Shown here in pieces: positions 1 to 13,221 of a DNA stretch of 64,000 nucleotides. Every line of letters starts with the position of its first letter. Within the stretch, counting starts at the first letter, position 1. A model generated the notes under the pieces. The model was not told the DNA's origin. It saw only the letters and a list, made by a program, of their open reading frames with translations, and did no database searches. The stretch covers positions 4,523,178-4,587,177 of the forward strand of contig CM061069.1 of the NCBI GenBank assembly GCA_030762895.1, read 5' to 3'. This DNA is from Sophora flavescens (lineage: Eukaryota; Streptophyta; Magnoliopsida; Fabales; Fabaceae). A program made the translations under genes and the position numbers.

Positions 1-910
1 GTTCCCGGCACTCGACCTTGCTTGTGGATTGACGTGGTGTAAGGTGATGCATTCTGGAGCGGGGCCGAAGCACCAAGAGATGGGTGATAGTCCTGAAGTG
101 GCATTGGAAGTGGTGGCAAACACCGGATCGACTGAAGGCGCATCGTAAAGGATCCTCGTGATGTTGGTGGTTTTGAAAAATGTTGGCTTTCGATATTTAT
201 CAATTTTGTGGGGTACTCGATGGTGTGGTGAGGCTGTAGGTGCGCGGCTCCTCGACCTTGTCTATGGATGGACGTGGTGTTAGGTGATGCCTTCCGGGGC
301 GAAAACGAAGCACAAAGAGATGGGTGATCGTTCTAAAGTGGCCTTGGAAATGGTGGGAAACACCAGATCGGCTGAAGGTACGTCGGAAAGGATCCTCGTG
401 ATGTTGTTGGTTTTTAAAAATGTTGGCTTTCGATATTTATCAATATTGTGGGGTACTCGATGGTGTGGCGAAGTTGTGGGTGCGTGGCTCCTCGACCTTG
501 CTTATGGATTGACGTTGTGTTAGGTGATGCCTTCCGGGGCGGAGCCGAAGAACCAAGAGATGGGTGGTCGTCCTGAAGTGGCCTTGGAAGTGGTGGCAAA
601 CACCGGATTGACTGAAGTTGCATCGGAAAGGATCCTTACGATGTTGTTGGTTTTTAAAAATGTTGGCTTTCGAGACTTATCAATTTCGTGGGGTACTCGA
701 TGGTGTGGTGAGGGTGTGAGTACGTGACTCCTCGACCTTGGTTGTGGATGGACGTGGTGTTAGGTGATGCCTTCCGGGGCAGAGACGAAGCACCAAGAGA
801 TGGGTGATCGTCCTGAAGTGGCCTTGGAAGTGGTGGCAAAGACCAGATCAACTGAAGGGGCATCGGAAAGGATCCTCGTGATGTTGTTGGTTTTTAAAAA
901 TGTTGGCTTT
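1..910. repeat. 240-bp satellite array, block A part 1
   Basis: Tandem monomers of 240 bp. Landmarks that recur once per monomer are GGTGATGCCTTCCGGGGCGG, GAAGTGGCCTTGGAAG, a BamHI site in AAAGGATCCTCGTGATG, an A/T tract (TTTTTAAAAATGTTGG), GATATTTATCAATTT, and CTCGACCTTGGTTGTGGATGG. The window opens inside a monomer. The array is cut at 910, inside the motif GGCTTTCGATATT, by the insertion that follows, and it resumes in the same phase at 1810. I do not recognise the family. The short open frames seen in the monomers are by-products of a monomer length divisible by three. Confidence 0.97.
906..910. repeat. target-site duplication, left copy (GCTTT)
   Basis: The satellite motif GGCTTTCGATATT is split so that GCTTT stands at 906-910 and again at 1810-1814 on the other side of the insertion. 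A 5-bp duplication is the usual footprint of LTR-retrotransposon integrase. Confidence 0.75.
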
Positions 911-1809
911 TGATGACAACCAAATGGTGAGGTTGCCTTGTTTACGATCTTTTTGGTTGAATTTTAACAATTAATTTGCGGAACAATTTTGAGATTAAAA
1001 TAAAGGGAAGAAAAGAAACAAATGGATGGAGAATAGAGATGGTTTGGCGCCACAAACAAGGAGTTTGATAAGCCAAGGAAGTTCACCACAAGAATCCTGG
1101 ATTCTTGATAAGAACAAGATGGCTCTACCAAGAACCAAGGAGAACAAAATTCTCACAAAAGGATTTCAATCCAAAATAATATCCAAGTTGTTATTCATGT
1201 ATTAGGGGGGCATCTTACATATAGAGGAATGGCCTAAGATCAATCCTCCCATAATCAATCCAATTTAATGCCAAAAGATTCCCTCCCTGATTATGTGGGA
1301 TCACACTTGTTTCTCAAATTAAAAGTGTAATCCTCTCATAATCAATAGAATTTAATGCAAAAGATTTCCCTCCCTGATTATGTGGAAATACACTTGTTTC
1401 TCAAATTAAAAGTGTAATCCTCTCATAATCAATACAATTTAATGCAAAAGATTTCCCTCCCTAATTAACTTGTGTATGTCATGGAAAGTAGTGGACTTGA
1501 CCCAAAAATATCACTAATGAATTGGGCCTAGACACACCAACCATTACACTAACTAAAAATAAAATAAACAACTAAAATTGGACTCTTTTTCAAGGTGCAC
1601 GCCCCTCTTGTCATGGATCCTTTAGTTGGATAATGTAAGTTAATAATTTGGGCTTCATTCCACCCAATCTTGCATTTGGGCTTGCTTCCATGATGAGCAC
1701 CATAGTTTGACTTAACACTTGTTGGGCTTTCTTGGTTGTAACATTTGTCATTGACCCACCAAGTCCTTGGCTAGCTTCTTGAACCATACTCCAAATTGGG
1801 CTCATATGT
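911..1809. mobile_element. LTR-like insertion (probable solo LTR), 899 bp
   Basis: Non-satellite, A/T-rich DNA inserted cleanly between two copies of GCTTT. On the plus strand it begins TGATGACAACC and ends CTCATATGT. Read on the minus strand it looks more like an LTR: a TATA-like CCTCTATATG lies inside, a pyrimidine-rich stretch follows, and it ends TTGTCATCA. The minus-strand start (ACATATGAGCCC) is not the canonical TG, so the terminus may be mutated or may lie a few bases inside. There is no long open reading frame; a 64-codon minus-strand frame at 1611-1805 matches nothing I know. A solo LTR of an unclassified Ty1/copia or Ty3/gypsy element is the most likely reading. A short non-autonomous element is possible. 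Confidence 0.6.
1245..1465. repeat. 87-bp direct repeats inside the insertion (about 2.5 copies)
   Basis: Units beginning CCTCCCATAATCAAT (1245), CCTCTCATAATCAAT (1332) and CCTCTCATAATCAAT (1419) are exactly 87 bp apart. They share AATTTAATGC, AAAAGAT.TCCCTCCCT and CACTTGTTTCTCAAATTAAA. The third unit breaks off after CCCTCCCTAATT. Such tandem duplications are common in the U3 part of plant LTRs. Confidence 0.9.
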
Positions 1810-3137
1810 GCTTTCGATATTTATCAATTTTGTGGGGTACTCGATGGTGTGGTGAGGCTGTAGGTGTGCGACTCCTCGACCTTGGCTATGGATGGACGTG
1901 GTGTTAGGTGATGCCTTCCGGGGCGGAGCCAAAGCACCAAGAGACGGGTGATCATCTTGAAGTGGCCTTCCAAGGGGTGGCAAACACCAGATCGATGGAA
2001 GACGCATCAGAAAGGATCCTCGTGATGTTGTTCTTTTTTGAAATATTGGCTTTCGATATTTATCAATTTCGTGGGGTAATCGATGGTGTGGCGAGACTAT
2101 GGGTGTGCTGCTCCTCGACCTCGGTTGTGGATGGACGTGGTGTTAGGTGATGCCTTCCGGTGCGGAGCCGAAGCACCAAGAGAAGGGTGATCGTCCTGAA
2201 GTGGACTTGGAAGGGTTGGCAAACACCAGATCGGTTGAAGGCGCATCCGAAAGTATACTCGTGATGTTGTTGGTTTTTTAAAATGTTTGCTTTCGATATT
2301 TATCATTCTCATGGGGTACTAGATGGTATGGCGAGGCTGTGGGTGCGCGGCTCCTCGACCTCGGTTGTGGATGGACGTGGTGTTAGGTGACGCCTTCCAG
2401 GGCGGAGTCCAAGGACCAATAAATGGGTGATCGTCCTGAAGTGGCCTTGGAAGGGGTGGCAAACACCAGATCTGTTGTAGGCACATATGAAAGTATCCTC
2501 GTGATGTTGTTGGTTTTTAAAAATATTGGCTTTCGATATTAATCAATTTCGGGTAATCGATGGTGTGGCGAGGCTGTGGGTGCGCGGATCCTCAACCTTG
2601 GTTGTGAGTGAACGTGGTGTTAGGTGATGCCTACCGGGGCGGAGCCGAAGCACCAAGAGACGGGTGATCGTCCTGAAGTGGCCTTGGAAGGGGTGGCAAA
2701 CACCAGATCGGCTGAAGGCGCATCTGAAAGGATCTTCGTGATGTTGTTGGTTTTTAAAAATATTATCTCTCGATATTTATCAATTTCGTGGGGTAATCGA
2801 TGGTGTGGCGAGCTGTTGGTGCGCGGCTCCTCGACCTTGGTTGTGAATGGACGTGGTGTTAGGTGATGCCTTCAGGGGCAGAGACAAATCACCAAGAGAT
2901 GGATGATCGTCTGTAAGTGACCTTGGAATGGATGGCAAACACCAGATCGGTTGAAGGCTCATCGGAAAGGATCCTCGTGATGTTGTTGGTTTTTAAAAAT
3001 ATTGGCTTTCGATATTTATAAATTTTGTGGGGTACTCGATTGTGTGGTGAGGCTGTGGGTGTGCGGCTCCTCGACCTTGGTTGTAGATGGACGTGGGGTT
3101 AGGTGATGCCTTCCGGGGTGGTGCCGAAGCACCAAGA

Positions 3138-6100
3138 GACGTGTGATCGTCCTGAAGTGGCCTTGGAAGGGGTGGAAACGCCAGCTCTTCTGAAGGCGAA
3201 TCGGAAAGGATACTCGTGATGTTGTTGGTTTTTTAAAATGTCAGCTTTCGATATTTACTAATTTCTAGGGGTCCTCGATGGTGTGGCGAGGTGTGGGTGT
3301 GTGACTCCTCAACCTTGGTTGTGGATGGGCGTGGTGTTAGGTGATGCCTTCCGGGGCGGAGACGAAGCACCATGAGATGGGTGATCGTCCTGAAGTGGCC
3401 TTGGAAGTGGTGGCAAAGACCAGATCGACTGAAGGCACATCGGAAAGGATCCTCGTGATGTTGTTGGTTTTTAAAAATGTTGGCTTTCGATATTTATCAA
3501 TTTTGTGGGGTACTCGATGGTGTAGTGAGACTGTAGGTGTGCGGCCTCTAGACCTTGGCTATGGATGGACGTGGTGTTAGGTGATGCCTTCTGGGGCGGA
3601 GCTGAACCACTAAGAGACGTGTGATCGTCCTGAAGTGTTCTTGGAAGGGGTGGCAAACACCAGATCGACTGAAGGCGCATCGGAAAGGATCCTTGTGATG
3701 TTGTTCTTTTTTAAAAATATTGGCTTTCGATATTTTCCAATTTCGTGGGGTAATCGATGGTGTGGCGAGGCTATGGGTGTGCTGCTCCTCGACCTTGGTT
3801 GTGGATGGATGTGGTGTTAGGTGATACCTTCCGGTACGGAGCAGAAGCACCACGAGACGGGTGATCGTCCTGAAGTGGCCTTGGAATGGGTGGCAAACAC
3901 CAGATCGGTTGAAGGGCATCAATATTTATCATTCTCATGAGGTACTCGATGGTGTGGCATGGCTGTGGGTGCGCGGCTCCTCGACCTCGATTGTGGATGG
4001 ACGTGGTGTTAGGTGATGCCTTCCGGGGTGGAGCTGAAGCACCAAAAGATGGGTGATCATCCTGAAGTGGCGTTGGAAGTGGTGTTAAACACCATATTGG
4101 CAAAAGGCGTATTTGAAAGGATCTTCGTGATGTTGTTGGTTTTTAAAAAGATTGGCTTTCGATATTTATCAATTTCGTGGGGTAATCGATGGTGTGGCGA
4201 GGCTGTGGGGCGGAGCCGAAGCACAAGAGATGGGTGATCATCCTGAAGTGGCCTTGGAAGGGGTGGCAAACACCAGATCGGCTGAAGGCGCATCTGAAAG
4301 GATCTTCGTGATGTTGTTGGTTTTTAAAAATATTTTCTTTTGATATTTATCAATTTCGTGGGGTAATCAATGGTGTGGCGTTGTGGGTGCGCGGCTCCTC
4401 GACCTTGGTTGTGTATGGACGTGGTGTTAGGTGATGCCTTCAGGTACGGAGCCGAAGCACCATGAGACGGGTGATCGTCCTGAAGTGGCTTTGGAAGTGC
4501 TGGCAACCAATGGATCGACAGAATGCTTATCGGACATGATCCTTGCGATGTTGTTGGTTTTTAAAAATGTTGGCTTTCGATAGTAATCAATTTCGTGGGG
4601 TACTCGATGGTGTGGCGAGGATGTGGGTGCGCGGCTCCTGGACCTTGGTTGTGGATGGACGTGGTGTTAGGTGATACCTTCCGGGGCGGAGACGAATAAC
4701 CAAGAGGCGGGTGATCGTCCTGAAGTGACCTTGGGAGGGATGGCAAACACCAGATCGGCTGAAGGCTCATTGGAAAGGATCCTCGTGATGTTGTAGGGTT
4801 TTAAAAATATTGGCTTTCGATATTTATTAATTTTGTGGAGTACTCGATTATGTGGTGAGGCTGTGGATGTGCGGGTCCTCGACCTTGGCTGTGGATGGAC
4901 GTGCGGTTAGGTGATGCCTTTCGGGCCGGAGCCGAAGCACAAGAGACTGGTGATCGTCCTGAAGTGGCCTTGGAAAGGGTGGAAACACTAGATCTTCTGA
5001 AGGCGCATCAGAAAGGATACTCGTGATGTTGTTGGTTTTTTAAAATGTTGGCTTTCGATATTTTTTTTAATTTCAAGGGGTACTCGTTGGTGTGGCGAGG
5101 TTGTGGGTGCACGGCTCCTCGACCTTGGCTGTTGATGGACGTGGTGTTTGGTGATGCCTTCCGGGGCGGAGCCGAAGCACCAAGAGACGGGTGACCGTCC
5201 TGAAGTAGCCTTGGAAGGGGTGGCAAACACCAGATCGGTTGAAGGCGCATCCGAAAGTATACTCGTGATGTTGTTGATTTTTTGAAATGTTTGCTTTCGA
5301 TATTTATCATTCTCATGGGGTACTCGATGGTAGGCCGAGTACCAAGAGACGGGTGATTGTCCTGAAGTGGCCTTGGAAGGGGTGGCAAACACCAGATCGA
5401 CTGAAGGCGCATCTGAAAGGATCTTCGTGATGTTGTTGGTTTATAAAAATATTTTCTTTCGATATTTATCAATTTCGTGGGGTAATCAATGGTGTGGCGC
5501 TGTGGGTGCGCGGCTCCTCGACCTTGGTTGTGTATGGACGTGGTGTTAGGTGATGCCTTCAGGTACGGAGCCGAAGCACGAAGAGACGGGTGATCGTCCT
5601 GAAGTGGCTTTGGAAGTACTGGCAACCACTGGATCGTCATAATGCTTATCGGAAATGATCCTTGCGATGTTGTTGGTTTTTAAAAATGTTGGCTTTTGAT
5701 AGTAATCAATTTCGTGGGGTACTCGATGGTGTGGCGAGACTGTGGGTGCGCGGCTCCCGGGCCTTGGTTGTGGATGGACGTGGTGTTAGGTGATACCTTC
5801 TGGGGCGGAGACGAATCACCAAAAGGTGGGTGATCGTCCTGAAGTGACCTTGGAAGGGATGGCAAACACCAGATCGGCTGAAGGCTCATTGGAAAGGATC
5901 CTCGTGATGTTGTTAGCTTTTAAAAATATTGGCTTTCGATATCTATAAATTTTGTGGAGTACTCGATTATGTGGTGAGGCTGTGGGTGTTCGGCTCCTCG
6001 ACCTTGGTTGTGGATGGACGTGGGGTTAGGTGATGCCTTCCGGGGCAGTGCCAAAGCACCAAGAGACAGGTGATCGTCCTGAAGTGGCCTTGGAAAGGGT

Positions 6101-6783
6101 GGAAACACCAGATCTTCTGAAGGTGCATCATAAAGCATACTCGTGATGTTGTTGGTTTTTTAAAATGTTGGCTTTCGATATTTATCAATTTCAAGGGGTA
6201 CTCGTTGGTGTGGCGAGGCTGTGGGTGTACGTCTCCTCGACCTTGGCTGTCGATGGACGTGGTGTTAGGTGATGCCTTCCGGGGCGCAGCCGAAGCACCA
6301 AGAGACGGGGGACCGTCCTGAAGTGGCCTTGGAAGGGGCGGCAAACACCAGATCAGTTGAAGGCGCATCCGAAAGTATACTGGAGATGCTGTTGGTTTTT
6401 TAAAATGTTTGCTTTCGATATTTATCATTCTCATGGGGTACTCGATGGTTTGCCGAGGCTGTGGGTGCGCGGCTCCTCGACCTCGATTGTGGATGGACGT
6501 GGTGTTAGGCGATGTCTTCCGGGGTGGAGCCCAGGGACCAACAGATGGGTGATCGTCCTGAAGTGGATTTGGAAGGGGTGCCAAACACGAGATCGACTGA
6601 AGGCGTGTCGGAAAGGATCCTCGTGATGTTGTTGGTTATTAAAAATATTGGCTTTCGATAGTTATCAATTTTGAGGGGTACTCGATGGTGTGGCGAGGTT
6701 GTGGGTGCACGACTCCTCGACCTTGGTTGTGGATGGACGTGGTGTTAGGTGATACCTTCCGGGGCGGATCCGAAGCACCAAGA
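3138..6783. repeat. satellite segmental duplication, copy 1 (about 3.65 kb)
   Basis: The order of variant monomers here is repeated in 6784-10455. Marker pairs are: a GACGTGTGATCG variant followed by TTTACTAATTTCTAGGGG (3138 and 6784); an irregular fusion GCTGTGGGGCGGAGCC near 4205 and its counterpart GCTTTGGGGCGGAGCC near 7899; and a fusion GGTAGGCCGAGTACC (near 5330 and 9025). The offset is 3646 bp at the left. It becomes about 3693-3695 after 3915, where copy 1 lacks roughly 48 bp that copy 2 keeps. Confidence 0.85.
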
Positions 6784-9700
6784 GACGTGTGATCGTCCTG
6801 AAGTGGCCTTGGAAGGGGTGGAAACACCAGCTCTTCTGAAGACGAATCGGAAAGGATACTCGTGATGTTGTTGGTTTTTTAAAATGTTGGCTTTCGATAT
6901 TTACTAATTTCTAGGGGTACTCGATGGTGTGGCGAGGTGTGGGTGTGTGACTCCTCAACCTTGGTTGTGGATGGGCGTGGTGTTAGGTGATGCCTTCCGG
7001 GGTGGAGACGAAGCACCATGAGATGGGTGATCGTCCTGAAGTGGCCTTGGAAGTGGTGGCAAAGACCAGATCGACTGAAGGCGCATCGGAAAGGATCCTC
7101 GTGATGTTGTTGGTTTTTAAAAATGTTGGCTTTCGATATTTATCAATTTTGTGGGGTACTCGATGGTGTAGTGAGACTGTAGGTGTGCGGCCTCTAGACC
7201 TTGGCTATGGATGGACGTGGTGTTAGGTTATGCCTTCTAGGGCGGAGCCGAACCCCTAAGAGACGTGTGATCGTCCTGAAGTGTTCTTTGAAGGGGTGGC
7301 AAACACCAGATCGACTGAAGGCGCATCGGAAATGATCCTTGTGATGTTGTTCTTTTTAAAAAATATTGGCTTTCGATATTTTCCAATTTCGTGGGGTAAT
7401 CGATGGTGTGGCGAGGCTATGGGTGTGCTGCTCCTCGACCTTGGTTGTGGATGGATGTGGTGTTAGGTGATGCCTTCCGGTGCGGAGCAGAAGCACCACG
7501 AGACGGGTGATCGTCCTGAAGTGGCCTTGGAATGGGTGGCAAACACCAGATCGGTTGAAGGCGCATCAGAAAGTATACTCGTGATGTTGTTGGTTTTTTA
7601 AAATGTTGGTTTTCGATATTTATCATTCTCATGAGGTACTCGATGGTGTGGCGTGGCTGTGGGTGCGCGGCTCCTCGACCTCGATTGTGGATAGACGTGG
7701 TGTTAGGTGATGCCTTCCGGGGTGGAGCTGAAGCACCAAGAGATGGGTGATCATCCTGAAGTGGCGTTGGAAGTGGTGTTAAACACCATATTGGCAAAAG
7801 GCGCATTTGAAAGGATCTTCGTGACGTTGTTGGTTTTTAAAAAGATTGGCTTTCGATATTTATCAATTTCGTGGGGCTAATCGATGGTGTGGCGAGGCTT
7901 TGGGGCGGAGCCGAAGCACAAGAGACAGGTGATCGTCCTGAAGTGGCCTTGGAAGTGGTGGCAAACACCAGATCGGCTGAAGGCGCATCTGAAAGGATCT
8001 TCGTGATGTTGTTGGTTTTTAAAAATATTTTCTTTCCATATTTATCAATTTCGTGGGGTAATCAATGGTGTGGCGTTATGGGTGCGCGATTCCTCGACCT
8101 TGGTTGTGTATGGACGTGGTGTTAGGTGATGCCTTCAGGTACGGAGCCGAAGCACCATGAGACAGGTGATCGTCCTGAAGTGGCTTTGGAAGTGCTGGCA
8201 ACCACTGGATCGACAAAATGCTTATCGGACATGATCCTTGCGATGTTGTTGGTTTTTAAAAATGTCGGCTTTCGATAGTAATCAATTTCGTGGGGTACTC
8301 GATGGTGTGGCGAGGATGTGGGTGCGCGGCTCCTGGACCTTGGTTGTGGATGGACGTGGTGTTAGGTGATACCTTCCGGGGCGGAGACGAATAACCAAGA
8401 GGCGGGTGATCGTCCTGAAGTGACCTTGGGAGGGATGGCAAACACCAGATCGGCTGAAGGCTCATTGGAAAGGATCCTCGTGATGTTTTAGGGTTTTAAA
8501 AATATTGGCTTTCGATATTTATAAATTTTGTGGAGTACTCGATTATGTGGTGAGGCTGTGGATGTGCGGGTCCTCGACCTTGGCTGTGGATGGACGTGGG
8601 GTTAGGTGATGCCTTCCGGGGCGGAGCCGAAGCACAAGAGACGGGTGATCGTCCTGAAGTGGCCTTGGAAAGGGTGGAAACACTAGATCTTCTGAAGGCG
8701 CATCAAAAAGGATACTCGTGATGTTGTTGGTTTTTTAAAATGTTGGCTTTCGATATTTATTAATTTCAAGGGGTACTCGTTGGTGTGGCGAGGTTGTGGG
8801 TGCACGGCTCCTCGACCTTGGATGTCGATGGACGTGGTGTTTGGTGATGCCTTCCGGGGCGGAGCCGAAGCACCAAGAGACGGGTGACCGTCCTGAAGTG
8901 GCCTTGGAAGGGGTGGCAAACACCAGATCGGTTGAAGGCGCATCCGAAAGTATACTCGTGATGTTGTTGATTTTTTGAAATGTTTGCTTTCGATATTTAT
9001 CATTCTCATGGGGTACTCGATGGTAGGCCGAGTACCAAGAGATGGGTGATTGTCCTGAAGTGGCCTTGGAAGGGGTGGCAAACACCAGATCGACTGAAGG
9101 TGCATATGAAAGGATCTTCGTGATGTTGTTGGTTTTTAAAAATATTTTCTTTCGATATTTATCAATTTCGTGGGGTAATCAATGGTGTGGCGCTGTGGGT
9201 GCGCGGCTCCTCGACCTTGGTTGTGTATGGACGTGGTGTTAGGTGATGCCTTCAGGTACGGAGCCGAAGCACGAAGAGACGGGTGATCGTCCTGAAGTGG
9301 CTTTGGAAGTACTGGCAACCACTGGATCGTCATAATGCTTATCGGAAATGATCCTTGCGATGTTGTTGGTTTTTAAAAATGTTGGCTTTTGATAGTAATC
9401 AATTTCGTGGGGTACTCGATGGTGTGGCGAGACTGTGGGTGCGCGGCTCCCGGACCTTGGTTGTGGATGGACGTGGTGTTAGGTGATACCTTCTGGGGCG
9501 GAGACGAATCACCAAAAGGCGGGTGATCGTCCTGAAGTGACCTTGGAAGGGATGGCAAACACCAGATCGGCTGAAGGCTCATTGGAAAGGATCCTCGTGA
9601 TGTTGTTAGCTTTTAAAAATATTGGCTTTCGATATCTATAAATTTTGTGGAGTACTCGATTATGTGGTGAGGCTGTGGTTGTTCGGCTCCTCGACCTTGG

Positions 9701-10455
9701 CTGTGGATGGACGTGGGGTTAGGTGATGCCTTCCGGGGCGGACCCAAAGCACCAAGAGATAGGTGATCGTCCTGAAGTGGCCTTGGAAAGGGTGGAAACA
9801 CCAGATCTTCTGAAGGTGCATCATAAAGCATACTCGTGATGTTGTTGGTTTTTTAAAATGTTGGCTTTCGATATTTATCAATTTCAAGGGGTACTCGTTG
9901 GTGTGGCGAGGCTGTGGGTGTACGTCTCCTCGACTTTGGCTGTCGATGGACGTGGTGTTAGGTGATGACTTCCGGGGCGGAACCGAAGCACCAAGGGACG
10001 GGTGACCGTCCTGAAGTGGCCTTGGAAGGGGTGGCAAACACCAGATCGGTTGAAGGAGCATCCGAAAGTATACTCGAGATGCTGTTGGTTTTTTAAAATG
10101 TTTGCTTTCGATATTCATCATTCTCATGGGGTACTCGATGGTATGCCGAGGCTGTGGGTGCGCGGCTCCTTGACCTCGATTGTGGATGGACGTGGTGTTA
10201 GGCGATGCCTTCCGGGGTGGAGCCCAGGGACCAACAGATGGGTGATCGTCCTGAAGTGGCTTTAGAAGGGGTGCCAAACACGAGATCGACTGAAGGCGTG
10301 TCGGAAAGGATCCTCGTGCTGTTGTTGGTTATTAAAAATATTGGCTTTCAATAGTTATCAATTTTGAGGGGTACTCGATGGTGTGGCGAGGCTGTGGGTG
10401 CACGGCTCCTCGACCTTGGTTGTGGATGGACGTGGTGTTAGGTGATACCTTCTGG
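6784..10455. repeat. satellite segmental duplication, copy 2 (about 3.67 kb)
   Basis: Direct tandem partner of 3138-6783. It follows immediately, so the pair looks like one unequal-exchange event over about 15 monomers. The right end is placed near 10455 because the text after GGTGATACCTTC (10441) no longer follows the corresponding position in copy 1. Boundaries are uncertain by tens of bases. Confidence 0.8.
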
Positions 10456-10920
10456 TAAGAAGCCGAAGCACCAGGAGATAGGTGATCATCCGGAAGTGGC
10501 CTTGGAAGAGGTGGCAAACACCATATCGGTTGAAGGCGCATCGGAAAGGATCCTCGTGATGTTGTTGGTTTTTAAAAATATTGGCTTTCGATATTTATCA
10601 ATTTCGTGGGGTAATCGATGGTGTGGCAATGCTGTGGGTGCACGGCTCCTCGACCTTGATTGTGGATGGACGTGGTGTTAGGTGATGTCTTCCGGGGCGG
10701 AATCGAATCACCAATAGAGGGGTGATCTTCCTAAAGTGACCTTGGAAGGGGTGACAAACACCAGATCGGGTTAAGACGCATCGGAAAGGATCCTGGTGAT
10801 GTTTTGGTTTTTTAAAAATGTTGGCTCTCGACATTTATCAATTTCGTGGGGTACTCGATGCTGTGGCGAGCCTGTGGGTGCGTGGCTCAGGGACCTTGGT
10901 TGTGTATGGACTAGTTGTTA

Positions 10921-13221
10921 GGTGATGCCTTCCGGGGTGGAGCCGAAGCACCAAGAGACGGGTGATCGTACTGAAGTGGCCTTGGAAGGGGTGGCAAGCA
11001 CCAGATCGGCTGAAGGCACATCGGAAAGGATCCTCGTGATGTTTTTGGTTTTTAATAATATTGGCTTTCGTTATTTATCAATTTCGTGGGGTACTCGATG
11101 GTGTGGCGAGGTTGTGGGTGCATGGCACCTCGACCTTGGTAGTCGATAGATGTGGTGTTAGGTGATGCCTTCCGGGGCGGAGCCGAAGCACCAATAGACG
11201 GGTGATCGTCCTGAAGTGGCCTTGGAAGGGGTGGCAAGCACCAGATCGACTGAAGGCACATCGAAAAGGATCCTCGTGAAGTTGTTGGTTTTTTAAAATA
11301 TTAGCTTTCGTTATTTATCAATTTCTTGGGTTACTCAATGGTGTGGCGAGTTTGTGGATGCACGGTTCCTCGACGTTGGTTGTGGATGGACATGATGTTA
11401 GGTGATGCCTTCCGGGGTGGAGCCGAAGCAGCAAGAGACGGTTGATCGTACTGAAGTGGTCTTGGAAGGGGTGGCAAGCACCAGATCGACTGAAGGCACA
11501 TCGGAAAGGATCCTCGTGATGTTTTTGGTTTTTAAAAATATTGGCTTTCGTTATTTATCAATTTCGTGGGGTACTCGATGGTGTGGCGAGGTTGTGTATG
11601 CATGGCACCTCGACCTTGGTTGTGGATAGACGTGGTGTTAGGTGATGCCTTCCGGGGCGGAGCCCAAGCACCAATAGATGGGGATCGTCCTGAAGTGGCC
11701 TTGGAAGGGGTGGCAAGCACCAGATCGACTGAAGGCACATCGAAAAGGATCCTCGTGATGTTGTTGGTTTTTTAAAATATTGGCTTTCGTTATTTATCAA
11801 TTTCGTGGGTTACTCGATGGTGTGGCGAGGTTGTGGATGCACGGTTCCTCGACGTTGGTTGTGGATGGACGTGATGTTAGGTGATGCCTTCCGGGGTGGA
11901 GCCGAAGCACCAAGAGACGGGTGATATTACTGAAGTGGCCTTGGAAGGGGTGGCAAGCACCAGATCGACTGAAGGCACATCGGAAAGGATCCTCGTGATG
12001 TTTTTGGTTTTTAAAAATATTGGCTTTCGTTATTTATCAATTTCGTGGGGTACCCGATGGTGTGGCGAGGCTGTGGGTGCGTGGCTCCTCGACCTTGGTT
12101 GTCGATGGACGTGGTGTTAGGTGATGCCTTCCGGGACGGAGCCGAAGCACCAAGAGACGGGTGATTGTCCTGAAGTGGCCTTGGAAGGGGTGGCAAGCAC
12201 CAGATCGACTGAAGGCACATCCGAAAGGATCCTCGTGATGTTGTTGGTTTTTAAAAATATTGGCTTTCGTTATTTATCAATTTCGTGGGGTACTCGATGG
12301 TGTGGCGAGGTTGTGGATGCACGGCTCATAGACCTTGGCTATGGATGGACGTGGTGTTAGGTGATGCCTTCTGGGGCGGAGCCGAAGCACCAAGAGACGG
12401 GTGATCGTCCTGAAGTGACCTTGGAAGTGGTGACAAACACCAGATCAGGTGAAGACGCATCGGAAAGGATCCTGGTGATGTTTTGGTTTTTTAAAAATGT
12501 TGGCTCTCGACATTTATCAATTTCGTGGGGTAATCGATGGTATGGCGAGGTTGTGGGTGTGCTGCTCCTCGACCTTGGTTGTGGATGGACGTGGTGTTAG
12601 GTGATGCCTTCTGAAGCGGAGCCGAAGCACCAAGAGACGGGTGATCATCCTGAAGTGGCCTTGGAAGGGGTGGCAAACACCAGATCGGTTGAAGGCGCAT
12701 CGGAAAGGATACTCGTGATGTTGTTGGGTTTTAAAATATTGGCTTTCGTTATTTATCAATTTCGTGGGTTACTCGATGGTGTGGCGAGGTTGTGGATGCA
12801 CGGTTCCTCGACGTTGGTTGTGGATGGACATGATGTTAGGTGATGCCTTCCGGGGTGGAGCCGAAGCACCAAGAGACGGGTGATCGTACTGAAGTGGCCT
12901 TGGAAGGGGTGGCAAGCACCAGATCGACTGAAGGCACATCGGAAAGGATCCTCGTGATGTTTTTGGTTTTTAAAAATATTGGCTTTCGTTATTTATCAAT
13001 TTCGTGGGGTACTCGATGGTGTGGCGAGGTTGTGTGTGCATGGCACCTCGACCTTGGTTGTGGATAGACGTGGTGTTAGGTGATGCCTTCCGGGGCGGAG
13101 CCCAAGCACCAATAGACGGGTGATCGTCCTGAAGTGGCCTTGGAAGGGGTGGCAAGCACCAGATCGACTGAAGGCACATCGAAAAGGATCCTCGTGATGT
13201 TGTTGGTTTTTTAAAATATTG
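10921..13221. repeat. dimer-like satellite tract (about 480-bp period)
   Basis: Monomers with GGGGTGGAGCCGAAGC plus GATCGTACTGAAG start at 10921, 11401 and 12841, with a related one at 11881. They alternate with monomers carrying GGGGCGGAGCC and CATCGAAAAGGATCC. Most share TTTCGTTATTTATC in place of TTTCGATATTTATC. This points to local homogenisation of a two-monomer unit. The tract may continue beyond the gap at 13222. Confidence 0.65.

Larger units (their letters stand above)
1810..13221. repeat. 240-bp satellite array, block A part 2
   Basis: Same monomer as 1-910, about 47 copies by length, resuming at GCTTTCGATATTT in phase with the left side. Monomers vary by substitutions and by small indels. 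Several are shortened, for example around 3905-3930, 4207, 5330 and 9025, where parts of neighbouring monomers are fused. The stretch contains a large tandem duplication (3138-6783 and 6784-10455) and, after 10921, monomers carrying TTTCGTTATTTATCAA and GGCAAGCACCAGATC that recur every second monomer. The array runs into the N gap. Confidence 0.97.

Noticed and set aside
1..910. CRISPR-like or rDNA spacer array
   Set aside because: Units are directly adjacent 240-bp repeats with no unique spacers, and no rRNA gene motif is present. The plant retroelements also exclude a prokaryotic array.
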